Numbered from the stretch's first letter, positions 9,136 through 18,697 are shown. The stretch: DNA of 56,551 nt from Planctomycetota bacterium (GCA_028823345.1 JAPKBR010000025.1:1-56551); one strand, 5' to 3'. Notes: generated by a model from the letters alone, not told the origin. Numbers and translations: made by a program.

Positions 9136-10494
9136 ATGAGCCCCCTCCGTCCTCCAATCAAGCCCATGCACCGCCGAGCTCTCCTGCGCGGGGGCGGCGC
9201 TGTGATCGGTTTGCCTCTGCTTGAGGCGATGGTTCCTGCTCGTGAACCGGAGGCGCCGAAACGATTGGTCTACATGTATGTGCCCAACGGTGTCAACATC
9301 GGCGCATGGTTCACGCCACAGCCCGCGAATACCGCCGTTGACCCGTCCGACGAAACCTTGAATCTGGGAGCTTCCCTCGAGCCGCTCCTGCCCTACAAGA
9401 AACAGATCTCCCTCTTGTCGGGCCTGACCCTCGACAAAGCACGAGCCAACGGGGATGGACCCGGTGACCACGCCCGGGCCAGCGCGGCGTTCTTGACCTG
9501 TGTGCAACCTCTCAAGGCCGATGGTGCCGTACAACTGGGCATCTCAGCCGACCAGGTCGCCGCGGCCCACATGGGGGCCGCCACGCCGTTCCCCCTGATC
9601 ACCGTGGGCGGTGAGGCGCCGCGCTCCTCAGGGCAGTGCGACTCGGGGTACGCCTGCGCCTATTCAAGTCATCTCTCTTGGCGCTCCGCCACCCAGCCCG
9701 CCGCCAAAGAAACCGATCCCGCGCGACTGTTCGATCGCCTTTTCCGGGGGGGCGCCAACGCCGTGACCATGGCCGAGCGGCGCGAGCGAGCCCGACGTCG
9801 CCGCAGCTTATTGGACTATGTGCGCGAAGACGCCGGTAAATTGCAGAGCACCCTGGGTTCCAACGATCGCCAAACCCTTGATCGCTACTTGACCGCCGTG
9901 CGCGAGCTGGAGCTGCAGCTCGCTGCCCTGGAAAAGGAAGACGTGACCGAGGTCCCCAATCACCTGCGCCCCAAGGAAGCGCCCGCCAATCGCTTCGCAC
10001 GCCTGCGGGTTTTCAACGACCTACTTGTGCTGGCACTTGCGACCGACCGCACGCGGGTCGCAACGTTCTTGACCGCAAACGAGGGATCCAACCACGCCTA
10101 TTCCGAACTGGGAATCCAACAGGGGCACCATGGTCTCTCTCATCACGGATCCGACCCAACCAAGATGGCGGCGATCGCCAAGATCGATAAGGCAAACGCC
10201 GGCATCCTGGCGCACCTCCTCGGCGGCCTTTCGGATTATCAAGAGCCTGGTGGTTCTCTGCTCGATCACGCGGCCGTTGTCTATGGGTCGGGCATCGCCA
10301 GCGGAAACCGACACAAGCATCACGACCTGCCAATCCTGTTATGCGGTCAGTTGGGCGGGATTCTGCAACCTGGTCGCCACGTTCAGAGCCCAAAGAACAC
10401 ACCACTCGCCAACTTGCATCTGCATCTGTTGCGCTCTCTTGGGGTCCCGGTAAAGAGCCATGGGGATTCCACCGGGGTTCTGGACCGGGTTTGA
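9136..10494 (+). CDS. DUF1552 protein, Tat-exported
   Basis: A 452-residue protein starting at the ATG at 9136; a longer frame from 9091 would overlap the upstream gene. The N-terminus HRRALLRGGGAVIGLPLLEAM is a Tat-like signal with an arginine pair, so it is probably exported folded. The remainder matches the DUF1552 family (RLVYMYVPNGVNIGAWF, SLLSGL, GDHARASAAFL, GHHGLSHHGSD, VVYGSGIASGN). DUF1552 proteins belong to the wider alkaline-phosphatase-like group and pair with DUF1592 proteins. The 4-base gap to the upstream gene indicates one transcript and probably a shared function, which is unknown. Confidence 0.92.
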   Translation: MSPLRPPIKPMHRRALLRGGGAVIGLPLLEAMVPAREPEAPKRLVYMYVPNGVNIGAWFTPQPANTAVDPSDETLNLGASLEPLLPYKKQISLLSGLTLDKARANGDGPGDHARASAAFLTCVQPLKADGAVQLGISADQVAAAHMGAATPFPLITVGGEAPRSSGQCDSGYACAYSSHLSWRSATQPAAKETDPARLFDRLFRGGANAVTMAERRERARRRRSLLDYVREDAGKLQSTLGSNDRQTLDRYLTAVRELELQLAALEKEDVTEVPNHLRPKEAPANRFARLRVFNDLLVLALATDRTRVATFLTANEGSNHAYSELGIQQGHHGLSHHGSDPTKMAAIAKIDKANAGILAHLLGGLSDYQEPGGSLLDHAAVVYGSGIASGNRHKHHDLPILLCGQLGGILQPGRHVQSPKNTPLANLHLHLLRSLGVPVKSHGDSTGVLDRV

Positions 10495-10518
10495 TCGGCA
10501 GACCCTAAGATCGAGCCC

Positions 10519-11979
10519 ATGACCCTCTTATTTGCACTGGCTCTTGGTTTTTGCGCTCCGGTGGTCAACGCCGACGAACCCACCAAACCCAACCTGTTGC
10601 TGATCGTTGCGGATGACATGGGTTATGGAGATCTGGGTTGCTATGGATCCCTGCAAATCAAAACGCCTCACCTTGATTCCCTAGCTGCGGCAGGCGTGCG
10701 TTGCACCGACGGGTATGTTTCAAGTTCAGTGTGCGCCTCTAGCCGTGCCGGTTTGATGACCGGGCGCAGCGGATCCCGCTTTGGCTTCGAGCACAACCTG
10801 AGTCGGCCCGAGCACTTGAACGAAGAGTTCGCAGCCATCCCCCTGGACGAAACCCTGCTGAGTGAACGCCTTCAAAAGGTGGGTTACCGCACAGGCCTGG
10901 TGGGCAAGTGGCATCTGGGAGCAAGCCTCGACGAGCATCATCCTATGGCCCGCGGTTTCGATTCCTTCTTTGGAATGCTGGGGGGTAGTCATCCCTATTG
11001 GCCCACTCTGGAGAAGAACCGACTGTTGCGCGGTCATGAGAAGCCAACGGAAATCCCCACGCCCTACCTGACCGATTGGTTCACCCTCGAGGCCCTAGAC
11101 TTCATGGCTGCGGAGAACGACCAGCCCTGGTTCTTGTATCTTTCCTACAACACGCCCCACGGCCCCATGCAGGCCCGGGACGCAGACCTTGAGCGCTACG
11201 CTCACATCAAGGACAAGACCCGCCGCGCCTACTGCGCCATGCAGCATTGCATGGACGAGAACATCGGTAAGTTGCTAGCCTCGCTCAAGGCTGCGGGTGA
11301 ACTGGAAAACACCCTGATCGTCTTTATCTCGGACAACGGAGGATCGGTGGAAGTGAGCCACGCGGTAAACGCGCCCTTGAATGGAACCAAGGGCACCTTT
11401 TGGGAGGGCGGCATCCGCGTGCCTTTCATCGTCCATTGGCCGGCGCAGTTGAAGCCAGCGGTTTATGAACGACCTGTTTCCTCCCTCGATGTGCTCAGCA
11501 CCTTTGTCACAGCCGCCGGCGGCACGGTACCAACCCCCGGCCAGCGCCAAGAACGGGAGGGCCGCAAGAAAAAGAACGGCCCGATCTACGACAGCGTCAA
11601 TTTGCTTCCCTACTTTCAGGGCAATGCAAAGGGCGACCCCCACGAGGCTCTGATCTGGCGCATGTCCCTACGCGGCTCCGCCATACGCCGGGGAAACTGG
11701 AAGCTGCTACGCCCCAACTCCATGAACCCCATGCTGTTCGATCTGGGCAAGGATATGGGCGAAACTACGAACCTGATCCATGAACAACCAGAGGTTGCAG
11801 AGCGCCTTCTGGAACACCTCAACACCTGGGAAACCAAGCTGGAACGCAACCCGCTCTTTGTGTCATCTCCCTACTGGCTGGGCTACAACCGGCGGACGTA
11901 CGCAAAGGAGTTCTCCCGCACACAACCCAAGCCCGATGGAGATGAAGACATCTGGAGCTTTGCTAAAAACAAGCGCTGA
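10519..11979 (+). CDS. Secreted arylsulfatase-type sulfatase with CASSR motif
   Basis: A 486-residue protein with signal peptide (MTLLFALALGFCAPVVNA). Metal-binding DDMGYGDLG, the nucleophile region VCASSRAGLMTG (Cys72), GKWHLG, and ISDNGG with a nearby Lys place it in the type I formylglycine sulfatases. The consensus is C-x-P/A-x-R; here the third position is Ser, an uncommon variant that may affect recognition by the maturation enzyme. It probably removes sulfate esters from polysaccharide in the periplasm. The gene follows the DUF1552 gene by 24 bases and precedes an esterase gene by 10, so all may form one operon for modified glycans. Confidence 0.9.
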   Translation: MTLLFALALGFCAPVVNADEPTKPNLLLIVADDMGYGDLGCYGSLQIKTPHLDSLAAAGVRCTDGYVSSSVCASSRAGLMTGRSGSRFGFEHNLSRPEHLNEEFAAIPLDETLLSERLQKVGYRTGLVGKWHLGASLDEHHPMARGFDSFFGMLGGSHPYWPTLEKNRLLRGHEKPTEIPTPYLTDWFTLEALDFMAAENDQPWFLYLSYNTPHGPMQARDADLERYAHIKDKTRRAYCAMQHCMDENIGKLLASLKAAGELENTLIVFISDNGGSVEVSHAVNAPLNGTKGTFWEGGIRVPFIVHWPAQLKPAVYERPVSSLDVLSTFVTAAGGTVPTPGQRQEREGRKKKNGPIYDSVNLLPYFQGNAKGDPHEALIWRMSLRGSAIRRGNWKLLRPNSMNPMLFDLGKDMGETTNLIHEQPEVAERLLEHLNTWETKLERNPLFVSSPYWLGYNRRTYAKEFSRTQPKPDGDEDIWSFAKNKR

Positions 11980-11989
11980 GGGGATTCCT

Positions 11990-13819
11990 ATGACACAAGA
12001 CAACCCAGCGGTATTCCAAGTCAATCGCGAAGTACTCTTGGATGATGTACGCGCGGCTCTCGCCCAGGGCTGCAAGTTGCGTTCTGGCCTGACCACCGAA
12101 CAAAAACTCCAATCCTGGCAAGCCGAGCGGCGCCACTTCATGCGCCTCGCATGTACGCCGCGCCCCCCCGAGGATCGAGCGGCTCCCAAGGTCACTCGCC
12201 AATGGACTCTCCAGCGGAATGGTTACCGCATCGAAGGGGTCTTGATCCAAGTGCGGGAAGGACAGACCATGCCCGCCCACTTTTACATCCCCGATCCGTG
12301 CCCCAAGAACTCTGCTGGTGTCTTGATCTGTAGCGGGCACGCTTTTGAAGGCAAGTCCTACGGCTCCTATCAGCAGGCCGGTGCCCTTGTGGCCCAAAGC
12401 CAAATGGTGGCACTCGTCACCGAACCCTTCGACCAAGGGGAGCGCATCCAAGATCGCAATTCCGACGGCAGCCATCGAAGCTGGGGCACGCAGAGCCACA
12501 ACAACACCGGGGGCAAGGCGCTTTTGGTCGGCTGGAGTCAATCGGGGATCGAGGCCTGGGATGGCATGATCGCGCTTGATGCGCTGGCTGCTCGGCCCGA
12601 GGTGGATGGACAGCGCCTGGGCGTCATGGGAAATTCTGGGGGCGGCACCCAGTCGGCACAGCTGTTTTCCCTCGACGAGCGAATCGGGGCTGCGGCCCCA
12701 TCGTGCTACCTCACGAGTCACCTCTCCTTGGCCGGTGCCGCGGGTCCTCAAGATGCAGAGCAATGGCATCTAGGAGGCCTTGGATTAGGTCTCGACCATG
12801 CGGATTACTTGGCCGTGCGTGCTCCCGCCCCAGGCCTGATCTGCGCCACCGAGGACGACTTTTTTCCAATCGAGGGGACTCGTAGCTGCCTCGAGGAAGC
12901 GCAAAAAGTCTATGCAGCCGCAGGCGCCAAGGATCACGTCCAACTAAGAGTCGCTCCCGGTGAACACGGTTGGCATCCGCCTCTGCAAGCGGCGGGGGTG
13001 CGTTGGATGGCCCAACATCTTCAAGGCCGCGAAGTCGATCCACAACCTGTGGAGGCGATCCCCATGACCGCGGCGGAAGCCCAGGTGACCGAGAGCGGTT
13101 GCGTGCTGGACTTGCCCGATGAAATCTCCCTGCACACCTTGCTGGCCCGCGAAGCAGATCACTTGGCGAGGGCACGAAGAACGATGGACCCCGCAAGTCG
13201 ATTGGAATCTGTGCGTTACCTGACTCGAATCCGCGAGAGAGGTAAGCGCCCCACGGGAACTTGGAAGGAACTCATACACGACGGAGGCCAAACCCACCAG
13301 AAGGGGATCGTGCAACTGAGCGATGGGATGCAGTTGCCTGCAACCCGGGTTACGCCCACGAGTCCAACCAGCGGACCGGGGCATCTCATCGTTGGCCAAG
13401 GCGCTTGGCAACGGGGTTTGGTTACTCCAGCGGAGCACGCAACTCTCTGGGTGGATCCCCTGACCATGGGCGACGCGCAACCAAAGGAGGGCGCCTGGTA
13501 CGGACACTTTGGTCACAGCGCGCGGGACGCGGCCTGGTGTTTTCAACTGGGTCACACCCTGGTGGGGCGCCAGGCGGAACAGATTATGGAAGCGGCGCGA
13601 ATCATGGGCGAGCCGCCCGTACTCGTGGCAAAGGGCTTGGTCGCGATCGCAGCGCTCCACGCCGCCGCTCTAGAACCCAGCCTGTTCGCGGACACTCGCA
13701 TCGAGCTGCCCTTCCCCAGTTGGCGCTCCCTGCTTGATCGGGCGAACATCGGCTATCAGTTTGCATTTCTGGTCCCTGGCGCGCTGGCTGCTTATGACCT
13801 CCAAGATTTGGTTGGCTAG
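11990..13819 (+). CDS. Acetylxylan-esterase-like alpha/beta hydrolase with C-terminal extension
   Basis: A 609-residue protein starting at the ATG at 11990, preceded by GAGGGGATT; an upstream in-frame ATG would overlap the sulfatase. No clear signal peptide. Residues about 90-365 form an alpha/beta hydrolase with nucleophile elbow GNSGGG (Ser216) and a C-terminal His in GEHGWH, resembling acetylxylan esterase/glucuronyl esterase relatives. The last about 240 residues resemble a second, non-catalytic hydrolase-like half with no recognised motif. The sulfatase neighbour points to a role in deacylating or de-esterifying polysaccharide. The final residues PGALAAYDL recur as fragments near 28.97 and 30.40 kb. 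Confidence 0.75.
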   Translation: MTQDNPAVFQVNREVLLDDVRAALAQGCKLRSGLTTEQKLQSWQAERRHFMRLACTPRPPEDRAAPKVTRQWTLQRNGYRIEGVLIQVREGQTMPAHFYIPDPCPKNSAGVLICSGHAFEGKSYGSYQQAGALVAQSQMVALVTEPFDQGERIQDRNSDGSHRSWGTQSHNNTGGKALLVGWSQSGIEAWDGMIALDALAARPEVDGQRLGVMGNSGGGTQSAQLFSLDERIGAAAPSCYLTSHLSLAGAAGPQDAEQWHLGGLGLGLDHADYLAVRAPAPGLICATEDDFFPIEGTRSCLEEAQKVYAAAGAKDHVQLRVAPGEHGWHPPLQAAGVRWMAQHLQGREVDPQPVEAIPMTAAEAQVTESGCVLDLPDEISLHTLLAREADHLARARRTMDPASRLESVRYLTRIRERGKRPTGTWKELIHDGGQTHQKGIVQLSDGMQLPATRVTPTSPTSGPGHLIVGQGAWQRGLVTPAEHATLWVDPLTMGDAQPKEGAWYGHFGHSARDAAWCFQLGHTLVGRQAEQIMEAARIMGEPPVLVAKGLVAIAALHAAALEPSLFADTRIELPFPSWRSLLDRANIGYQFAFLVPGALAAYDLQDLVG

Positions 13820-13943
13820 ATAGAAGCCCAGCGCTCTCCAGACCCTCCCAAAAAACGAAATGAAAAGTCAAAAAGCACTTATCGTGGCCTAAGAGCTTCT
13901 TGGAACTCCGGACCAAGCGATTTTCCTCCTTTTGCAGCCCCCT

Positions 13944-14960
13944 ATGTTTCACCGGAAAACACCACCCGCCATTGCACCCCTAATTGGCCTGATCGTCATC
14001 GGTTTGGCCGTGTTTGCCATTCCCCAAACAGAGGGGCCACAAGCCGCCGAGAGATCCGTCCCTTCGCCGCTGGCTGGATTCCTGCCTGGAAAAACCAGCC
14101 TCGGCGGACAAGCCGCTGGTGCTGCCGGAAATGTTCAGGGCAAAGGCGCACTGGCCATATCGACGGCCAGCGACCAGGAGTCGGACCCGCTTCGATTCCA
14201 AATTGTTTGGAGCGGCTGCGGATTTGACTTTTCCTTTAGCGAAAAAGATAGCCTTGGTCTCCAGCCCGGATTTGACGAGGCGCATACCGGGGGGCGTTCT
14301 CCTCAGGGCCCATCCGGCCCCGGTTGGCTCTTGTGGGAATTGGATACCCAGCGGTTGCCTAGTCGGCCCATACAAGCAGACCGCCGGACGCATCCCGCTG
14401 GTATCAGTCCCAGCGTAGTTCGCTACGACGAGGGTGATCGTCACCTTCCCGACCCCTCAATCATGCGCCTGCTGATCTTGGACCAAGCCACGGGCACCAT
14501 CCCCCAGGGCCTGGAAGTCGCGTGGCTATCCAGAGACGGGGGCTGGCAACAGATGCGGCACAATCCGCGAGGACGCCACGAACTTCACACGGTGGAGCCA
14601 GGCCCTATCCGCTTGCGAATCGCCGCACATGGGTATTTTGGGATCGAAACGGAAGTGGATCTATCTTCCGGCCTGAACGAATTACTGATCGAGCTCAATG
14701 CAATGGTACGCGCCGATCTGACCTTCATCGGTAGGTCCGGCCAAGTGCCTGTGGACTTGGACGCCTGCGATATGGATATCACACCCCTTGGAAGACAGGG
14801 CAGCCTTCGCATGAGGCAGGGACAGTCACTGTTCTTCACCACGGATGGTCCCTACCGGATCACCATTTCAGGGATTGAGGGCTATGCCCCGGTGACCTTT
14901 GAGGTGCTCGTCACCCGTGAAACACCCCTCACGGTCAGAATCCCCCTACACGGGCGCTAA
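13944..14960 (+). CDS. Membrane-anchored protein of unknown function
   Basis: A 338-residue protein counted from the ATG at 13944; a TTG at 13932 would add four residues. A single N-terminal hydrophobic helix (PLIGLIVIGLAVFAI) suggests a signal anchor facing the periplasm. The middle is not recognised. The last about 130 residues alternate beta-strand-like stretches (IRLRIAAHGYFGIETEVDL, YRITISGIEGYAPVTFEVLV), as in carboxypeptidase-regulatory-like or Ig-like domains. The C-terminal IEGYAPVTFEV...LTVRIPLHGR recurs almost unchanged at 28856-28962 and, more diverged, at 30511-30606. Convergent with the gene at 15018. Confidence 0.65.
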   Translation: MFHRKTPPAIAPLIGLIVIGLAVFAIPQTEGPQAAERSVPSPLAGFLPGKTSLGGQAAGAAGNVQGKGALAISTASDQESDPLRFQIVWSGCGFDFSFSEKDSLGLQPGFDEAHTGGRSPQGPSGPGWLLWELDTQRLPSRPIQADRRTHPAGISPSVVRYDEGDRHLPDPSIMRLLILDQATGTIPQGLEVAWLSRDGGWQQMRHNPRGRHELHTVEPGPIRLRIAAHGYFGIETEVDLSSGLNELLIELNAMVRADLTFIGRSGQVPVDLDACDMDITPLGRQGSLRMRQGQSLFFTTDGPYRITISGIEGYAPVTFEVLVTRETPLTVRIPLHGR

Positions 14961-15017
14961 ATCTTGACGGTCGCGACCGACCGCAATGGACGGAGGAGGA
15001 TCCGGTCTATGGATGGA

Positions 15018-17147
15018 TCAACGCCAGTGAAAGCGGCTGCCTGCATGACAAGTTCGGCAGGAAGCAGCATCTCCAGTAGGTGAGTGCACCTCTCCTTGCA
15101 CCGCAGGGTCACCATGACACTCCCGGCAAGTGGCCCCCTGGTGGCCCTCTTGATGATGGGGAAAGTGCGAGGCTTTACGTTCCTCTGGCTGCGCTCCATA
15201 GAACACTGCGCTCAGCAAAGAGCCTGATAGGGAATCTGATGCGGGCTGGTGGCACACAACGCAATTGCCACCACCGATATTCAAGTGGGAAAGACTAGCT
15301 CCCTCCTGCTGATCCATGTGACAGCCTACGCAGGCGGCCTTCTCGGAAGGCGTAGAGATCATGATTGCGCCGGCAGGAGACGAGGCGTCCATATCATGGC
15401 AGGCGACACAGCCCCCTTCGATACCCGTATGGCGGTCGTGGGGAAAGTCATGGGCAGAGTGCTTCGCCACCTGGGACATGGGCACCCCAAGGTTGGTGAT
15501 TAATGCCAATCCATCAGACTCATAATGGCACTTGGAACAAACGCTCAGGGGAGGGCCAGAGAAAACCACGGGGGCTGCGGCCAGTCCCGAACTGTTGATA
15601 GTCTCGACGTGACATTCCGCGCACTGCTGATTGACAGCATCCACACTGGCCGGGTCGTCCCTGGCCAAGAGAGAAAGGTGGATGTCATGGCTAAATGGAC
15701 GGCCGGTAATCATCCTGCCTAATGGAAGGCTATCGCCGTCAACGTGGCATTGACTGCAGTCTTCGGGTTTGGGATCCGAGTGAAATTGATCCCCGTGACT
15801 GCGTAAACCCAGATCGAAGGCCAGGGCAATGGGATCACTGCGGTCAAGCTTCTTGAGCTCAGGAGTATAGGGAGTTGAGTGACACTGACGGCAGTGACCC
15901 TGATCGACTCCGACCCCGTGCCAATTCACAGTCCAACGCTTGTCCTCAGGGGGCAGCTTAACTCCAAGAGCCAAGCCGCTTGCGGGGTCGAGCTCGGCTC
16001 CATGGCATTGGTCACAAGTCTCAAATGAAAGCGCTGCGAAGTCCCGGCCTTGAACTGCTTCGGCGGTTGTGTGGCAGGTGGAGCATTCCTGAATCTCACT
16101 GTGGTCGCCGTGGGAGAAAGCCTCGAAGCCCACAGTGGGCGTCCGGGGAAGCACCTGATCGCGAGAGCCCGTCAACTTGTACTTCGACTCGGCCTGCTCC
16201 AATCCAGCCTGCAAGCTGATTGGATCTACGTAACTGTCACCATGGCAATCCACACAGCGCTTCTCGAAAAATGCTGGGGTCACGGTGTTGGGTACGGGCT
16301 GTCCACCGAAGTGCTCCCGATGACAATCCGCGCAAACCAGACTTGCTCCCCCTTTAAATGGGTGGGCCTCTTGAGCCTCCGCTGCGCGTACGACCTCTTG
16401 GTGACATGCTGCGCACTTCTCTGAGCTGGGTTGGCCAAAACTATCGTGGCACGCATCGCAACCCTTCGTTTGAGCGAGATCACGCATGAACGCTAAGGAG
16501 GGGTAACCGGCCGGTAATGCCATCGGACCGTCCTCGGAATCCAAAAAGAGGTGTGCGTGGGAATCCATCAAGTGGCCAGGCTGCAAGACCATTTCACCAC
16601 GGGGCCCAGACAACAGCCAGATTGCCGTCAGAAACGCAATCAAGCATGTAGCCCAATTGAGCGCCTTGAGCTTGGGCGTTCGCCCGAAAGTGACTTCACT
16701 GCGCACCCATTCGTCCGCATCGCTTTGAAACTCCCCCTGCTTCTTGAGAGTGTGAAAGAAGGCTCCCTCGTAAACATGAATACAGATGGCACTTAGATCT
16801 TCTTCGTCCTGATGAATTTCCAAGACGGCCGCTCCGAGAGCAATCCGGTCCCCGGCCACCAGGGCTGTCGTTTCCCGCACCTGAACACCATTCAAGAAGG
16901 TGCCGCTGGCATTGGTTAGGTCATTGATCCAATAGTACCCGTCACGCTGAACGATTTCACAATGACGCTCTGCGGTGATGGGGTCATCAAGGGTTAGCCC
17001 GCAGGATGAGTGCGTACCGATTACGAACTTATTTGTCCGCGCCTCTTCCATCACCTGCAACTTCTTCTTTTCAGCCATGCGCTGCTCAAGAAGCTGCTTA
17101 CGTTCAATCCGGAAGAGTCCTGGATCGGACGCCTCAAAGGAACTCAT
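15018..17147 (-). CDS. FHA domain fused through a membrane helix to a 15-heme cytochrome c
   Basis: A 709-residue fusion. Residues about 40-112 form an FHA phosphothreonine-binding domain (IGTHSSCG, TAERH, NASGTFLNG). A helix at about 163-180 crosses the membrane, and residues 230-705 carry 15 CxxCH motifs (from CDACH at 230 to CRTCH near the C-terminus) with extra histidines able to act as axial ligands. Covalent heme attachment occurs in the periplasm, so the FHA domain should lie in the cytoplasm. It is the last gene of the minus operon and overlaps the upstream gene by 4 bases (TCAT at 17144-17147). It probably takes electrons from the membrane cytochrome b or the ferredoxin protein and passes them to the periplasmic cytochromes. 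FHA joined to such a heme chain is unusual; the FHA site lacks the usual Gly-Arg pair. Confidence 0.88.
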   Translation of the reverse strand: MSSFEASDPGLFRIERKQLLEQRMAEKKKLQVMEEARTNKFVIGTHSSCGLTLDDPITAERHCEIVQRDGYYWINDLTNASGTFLNGVQVRETTALVAGDRIALGAAVLEIHQDEEDLSAICIHVYEGAFFHTLKKQGEFQSDADEWVRSEVTFGRTPKLKALNWATCLIAFLTAIWLLSGPRGEMVLQPGHLMDSHAHLFLDSEDGPMALPAGYPSLAFMRDLAQTKGCDACHDSFGQPSSEKCAACHQEVVRAAEAQEAHPFKGGASLVCADCHREHFGGQPVPNTVTPAFFEKRCVDCHGDSYVDPISLQAGLEQAESKYKLTGSRDQVLPRTPTVGFEAFSHGDHSEIQECSTCHTTAEAVQGRDFAALSFETCDQCHGAELDPASGLALGVKLPPEDKRWTVNWHGVGVDQGHCRQCHSTPYTPELKKLDRSDPIALAFDLGLRSHGDQFHSDPKPEDCSQCHVDGDSLPLGRMITGRPFSHDIHLSLLARDDPASVDAVNQQCAECHVETINSSGLAAAPVVFSGPPLSVCSKCHYESDGLALITNLGVPMSQVAKHSAHDFPHDRHTGIEGGCVACHDMDASSPAGAIMISTPSEKAACVGCHMDQQEGASLSHLNIGGGNCVVCHQPASDSLSGSLLSAVFYGAQPEERKASHFPHHQEGHQGATCRECHGDPAVQGEVHSPTGDAASCRTCHAGSRFHWR

Positions 17148-18667
17148 TGTGGCTCCTCAATATGGTTGGTGGCCATTCCCAGAAGGCTTTGGTCAAAGAT
17201 GAGGGCTGGACTCATGCGCTCAATTGCTCCACAAGGACAGTTGTACACGCAGGCCTCAAAGGGCAGCCCTTCGCACCGGTCGCACTTGACGGCCTTGCCT
17301 TTAACGACTTGCTCGCGGTGATAGCCACGGTCAGCTTCGGGGACCGGCACAGACTCCTGGGGCGGAGCCAGCAGGTTGCCGATCAAAGGCAGGGAGGATA
17401 CCCATGAAGTTGCTGCGGCTACTTCAGGATCCGGTGGGGCCGTCAGGCGGATCACATCGTAGGGACAGCCCTTCACGCACTCCGCACAGCCCACACAATT
17501 GTCCCAAACAAAACGGATCAAACCGTGAGAATCCCGACGGATTGCCCCATAGGTGCAGGACATCATGCAGCCGGGAGCTTCGCAGCTGTAGCAAGATGTG
17601 GTCAGGCTCAACTCCTTACCGAGGGCGTTTCCCTCGGCGCTAACCCTTTTGCCCTTCTTGGACAAGCGCGGAACACCGTCCTCATGAACAGCCACGCAGG
17701 ACTCCACGCAAGCATTGCACCGCACACACTTTTCGAGATCGATCACAAGGGCCTCGCCACCCTTGATGGACTCGGAGTGCACCATGATTTCCAACTGCTC
17801 GTCAGTAGCTTGGAGGTCGCCTACATCATAGAGGCTGGTGTCGATCCCCTGATCTTCGGCCGCGATCAGGCGCGCAGTCTTCCGCAACCGATCGATGATC
17901 TCTGGCTGCCCAGCAAAGGCTTCTTGGATAGATGCAATCGGAAGAGCCAAAGTCTCGGTGGGTACCAAGGCCTTGTAGGTACTCTTCCAGTCCCCCTCCC
18001 CGTCGAGAAAGGCCCACTCTCCAAAGGATGAATTGGCCATCAGGTAGCCCACCAACTCCTCTGCGCCTTCAACATTCTTGCGCGTCTTGGACAAGCCGCC
18101 GGAGCGAACCAGCACGACTTCTGAAGCTCGTTCGCCCTGGACCGCTATGACGGAATCTTTGGGGTGACTCTCAAACCGTGCCGCTTCCCGTAGGGTGCTC
18201 AAGAGGCCTTTGTCTAACCCCTTGAGCAAAGGCACCACCCGTAGGTGCTGAGCGAGGGACCGCTCTCGATAGATCTGGTCGACCTGCTTCTTAAAATCAG
18301 GGGCGAACGAGTAGAGCTCTTTGAAGAGAGCCCCATCAAGCACCGCCAGAACACAGGGCAAGTCCGCCTTGTAGCGAGCCATGGCCGGCTGATTGGATAA
18401 GGCTGACAATTCGCCGAACCACTCGCCCCCCGTGAATTGATCCAGAATCTCAGTCTTGCCCCCTTTTTCCGTCCTATAGGCTGTGACTATCCCGCTCACA
18501 ACGATGAAAAAGTCACTGGTGTACTCACCCTGACGGATAAAGTCCGTGCCCGCTGGGAACACACGATGCTGGGCAAACTTGGCAAGACTCGCCTGGTGCC
18601 GCTTGGTGAGTTTGCTGAACAACGGCAGCTCTAGGAGGCTAGGTGCTTGTACTTCGCTGGAGTCCAC
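17144..18667 (-). CDS. Two cyclic-nucleotide-binding-like domains fused to a four-cluster ferredoxin
   Basis: A 507-residue protein starting at a GTG (18667); no ATG lies nearby. Residues about 15-130 and 135-255 are two CRP/CAP-type effector folds (FFIVVSGIV, GGEWFGELSAL; SSFGEWAFLDG). The second half has four cysteine groups (CVRCNACVESC, CYSCEAPGCMMSC, CVGCAECVKGCP, CDRCEGLPFEACVYNCP), as in the DmsB/HybA/NrfC four-[4Fe-4S] electron-transfer subunits. No signal peptide, so probably at the cytoplasmic membrane face. The phosphate-binding cassettes lack the usual Arg, so classical cAMP binding is doubtful. Neighbours suggest it wires the flavoprotein or ferredoxin pool to the membrane cytochrome b. 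Confidence 0.88.
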   Translation of the reverse strand: MDSSEVQAPSLLELPLFSKLTKRHQASLAKFAQHRVFPAGTDFIRQGEYTSDFFIVVSGIVTAYRTEKGGKTEILDQFTGGEWFGELSALSNQPAMARYKADLPCVLAVLDGALFKELYSFAPDFKKQVDQIYRERSLAQHLRVVPLLKGLDKGLLSTLREAARFESHPKDSVIAVQGERASEVVLVRSGGLSKTRKNVEGAEELVGYLMANSSFGEWAFLDGEGDWKSTYKALVPTETLALPIASIQEAFAGQPEIIDRLRKTARLIAAEDQGIDTSLYDVGDLQATDEQLEIMVHSESIKGGEALVIDLEKCVRCNACVESCVAVHEDGVPRLSKKGKRVSAEGNALGKELSLTTSCYSCEAPGCMMSCTYGAIRRDSHGLIRFVWDNCVGCAECVKGCPYDVIRLTAPPDPEVAAATSWVSSLPLIGNLLAPPQESVPVPEADRGYHREQVVKGKAVKCDRCEGLPFEACVYNCPCGAIERMSPALIFDQSLLGMATNHIEEPQ

Positions 18668-18697
18668 TTGAGATACTTGGTGTAGAGAGAAAAGGTT

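Noticed and set aside
9022-9534. Minus-strand 170-residue frame across the DUF1592/DUF1552 junction
   Set aside because: It lies opposite two well-supported genes and shows no family motif.
14957-15199. Small 80-residue minus-strand frame overlapping the end of the 15-heme gene
   Set aside because: It is in a different frame from the clear multiheme protein and has no features.
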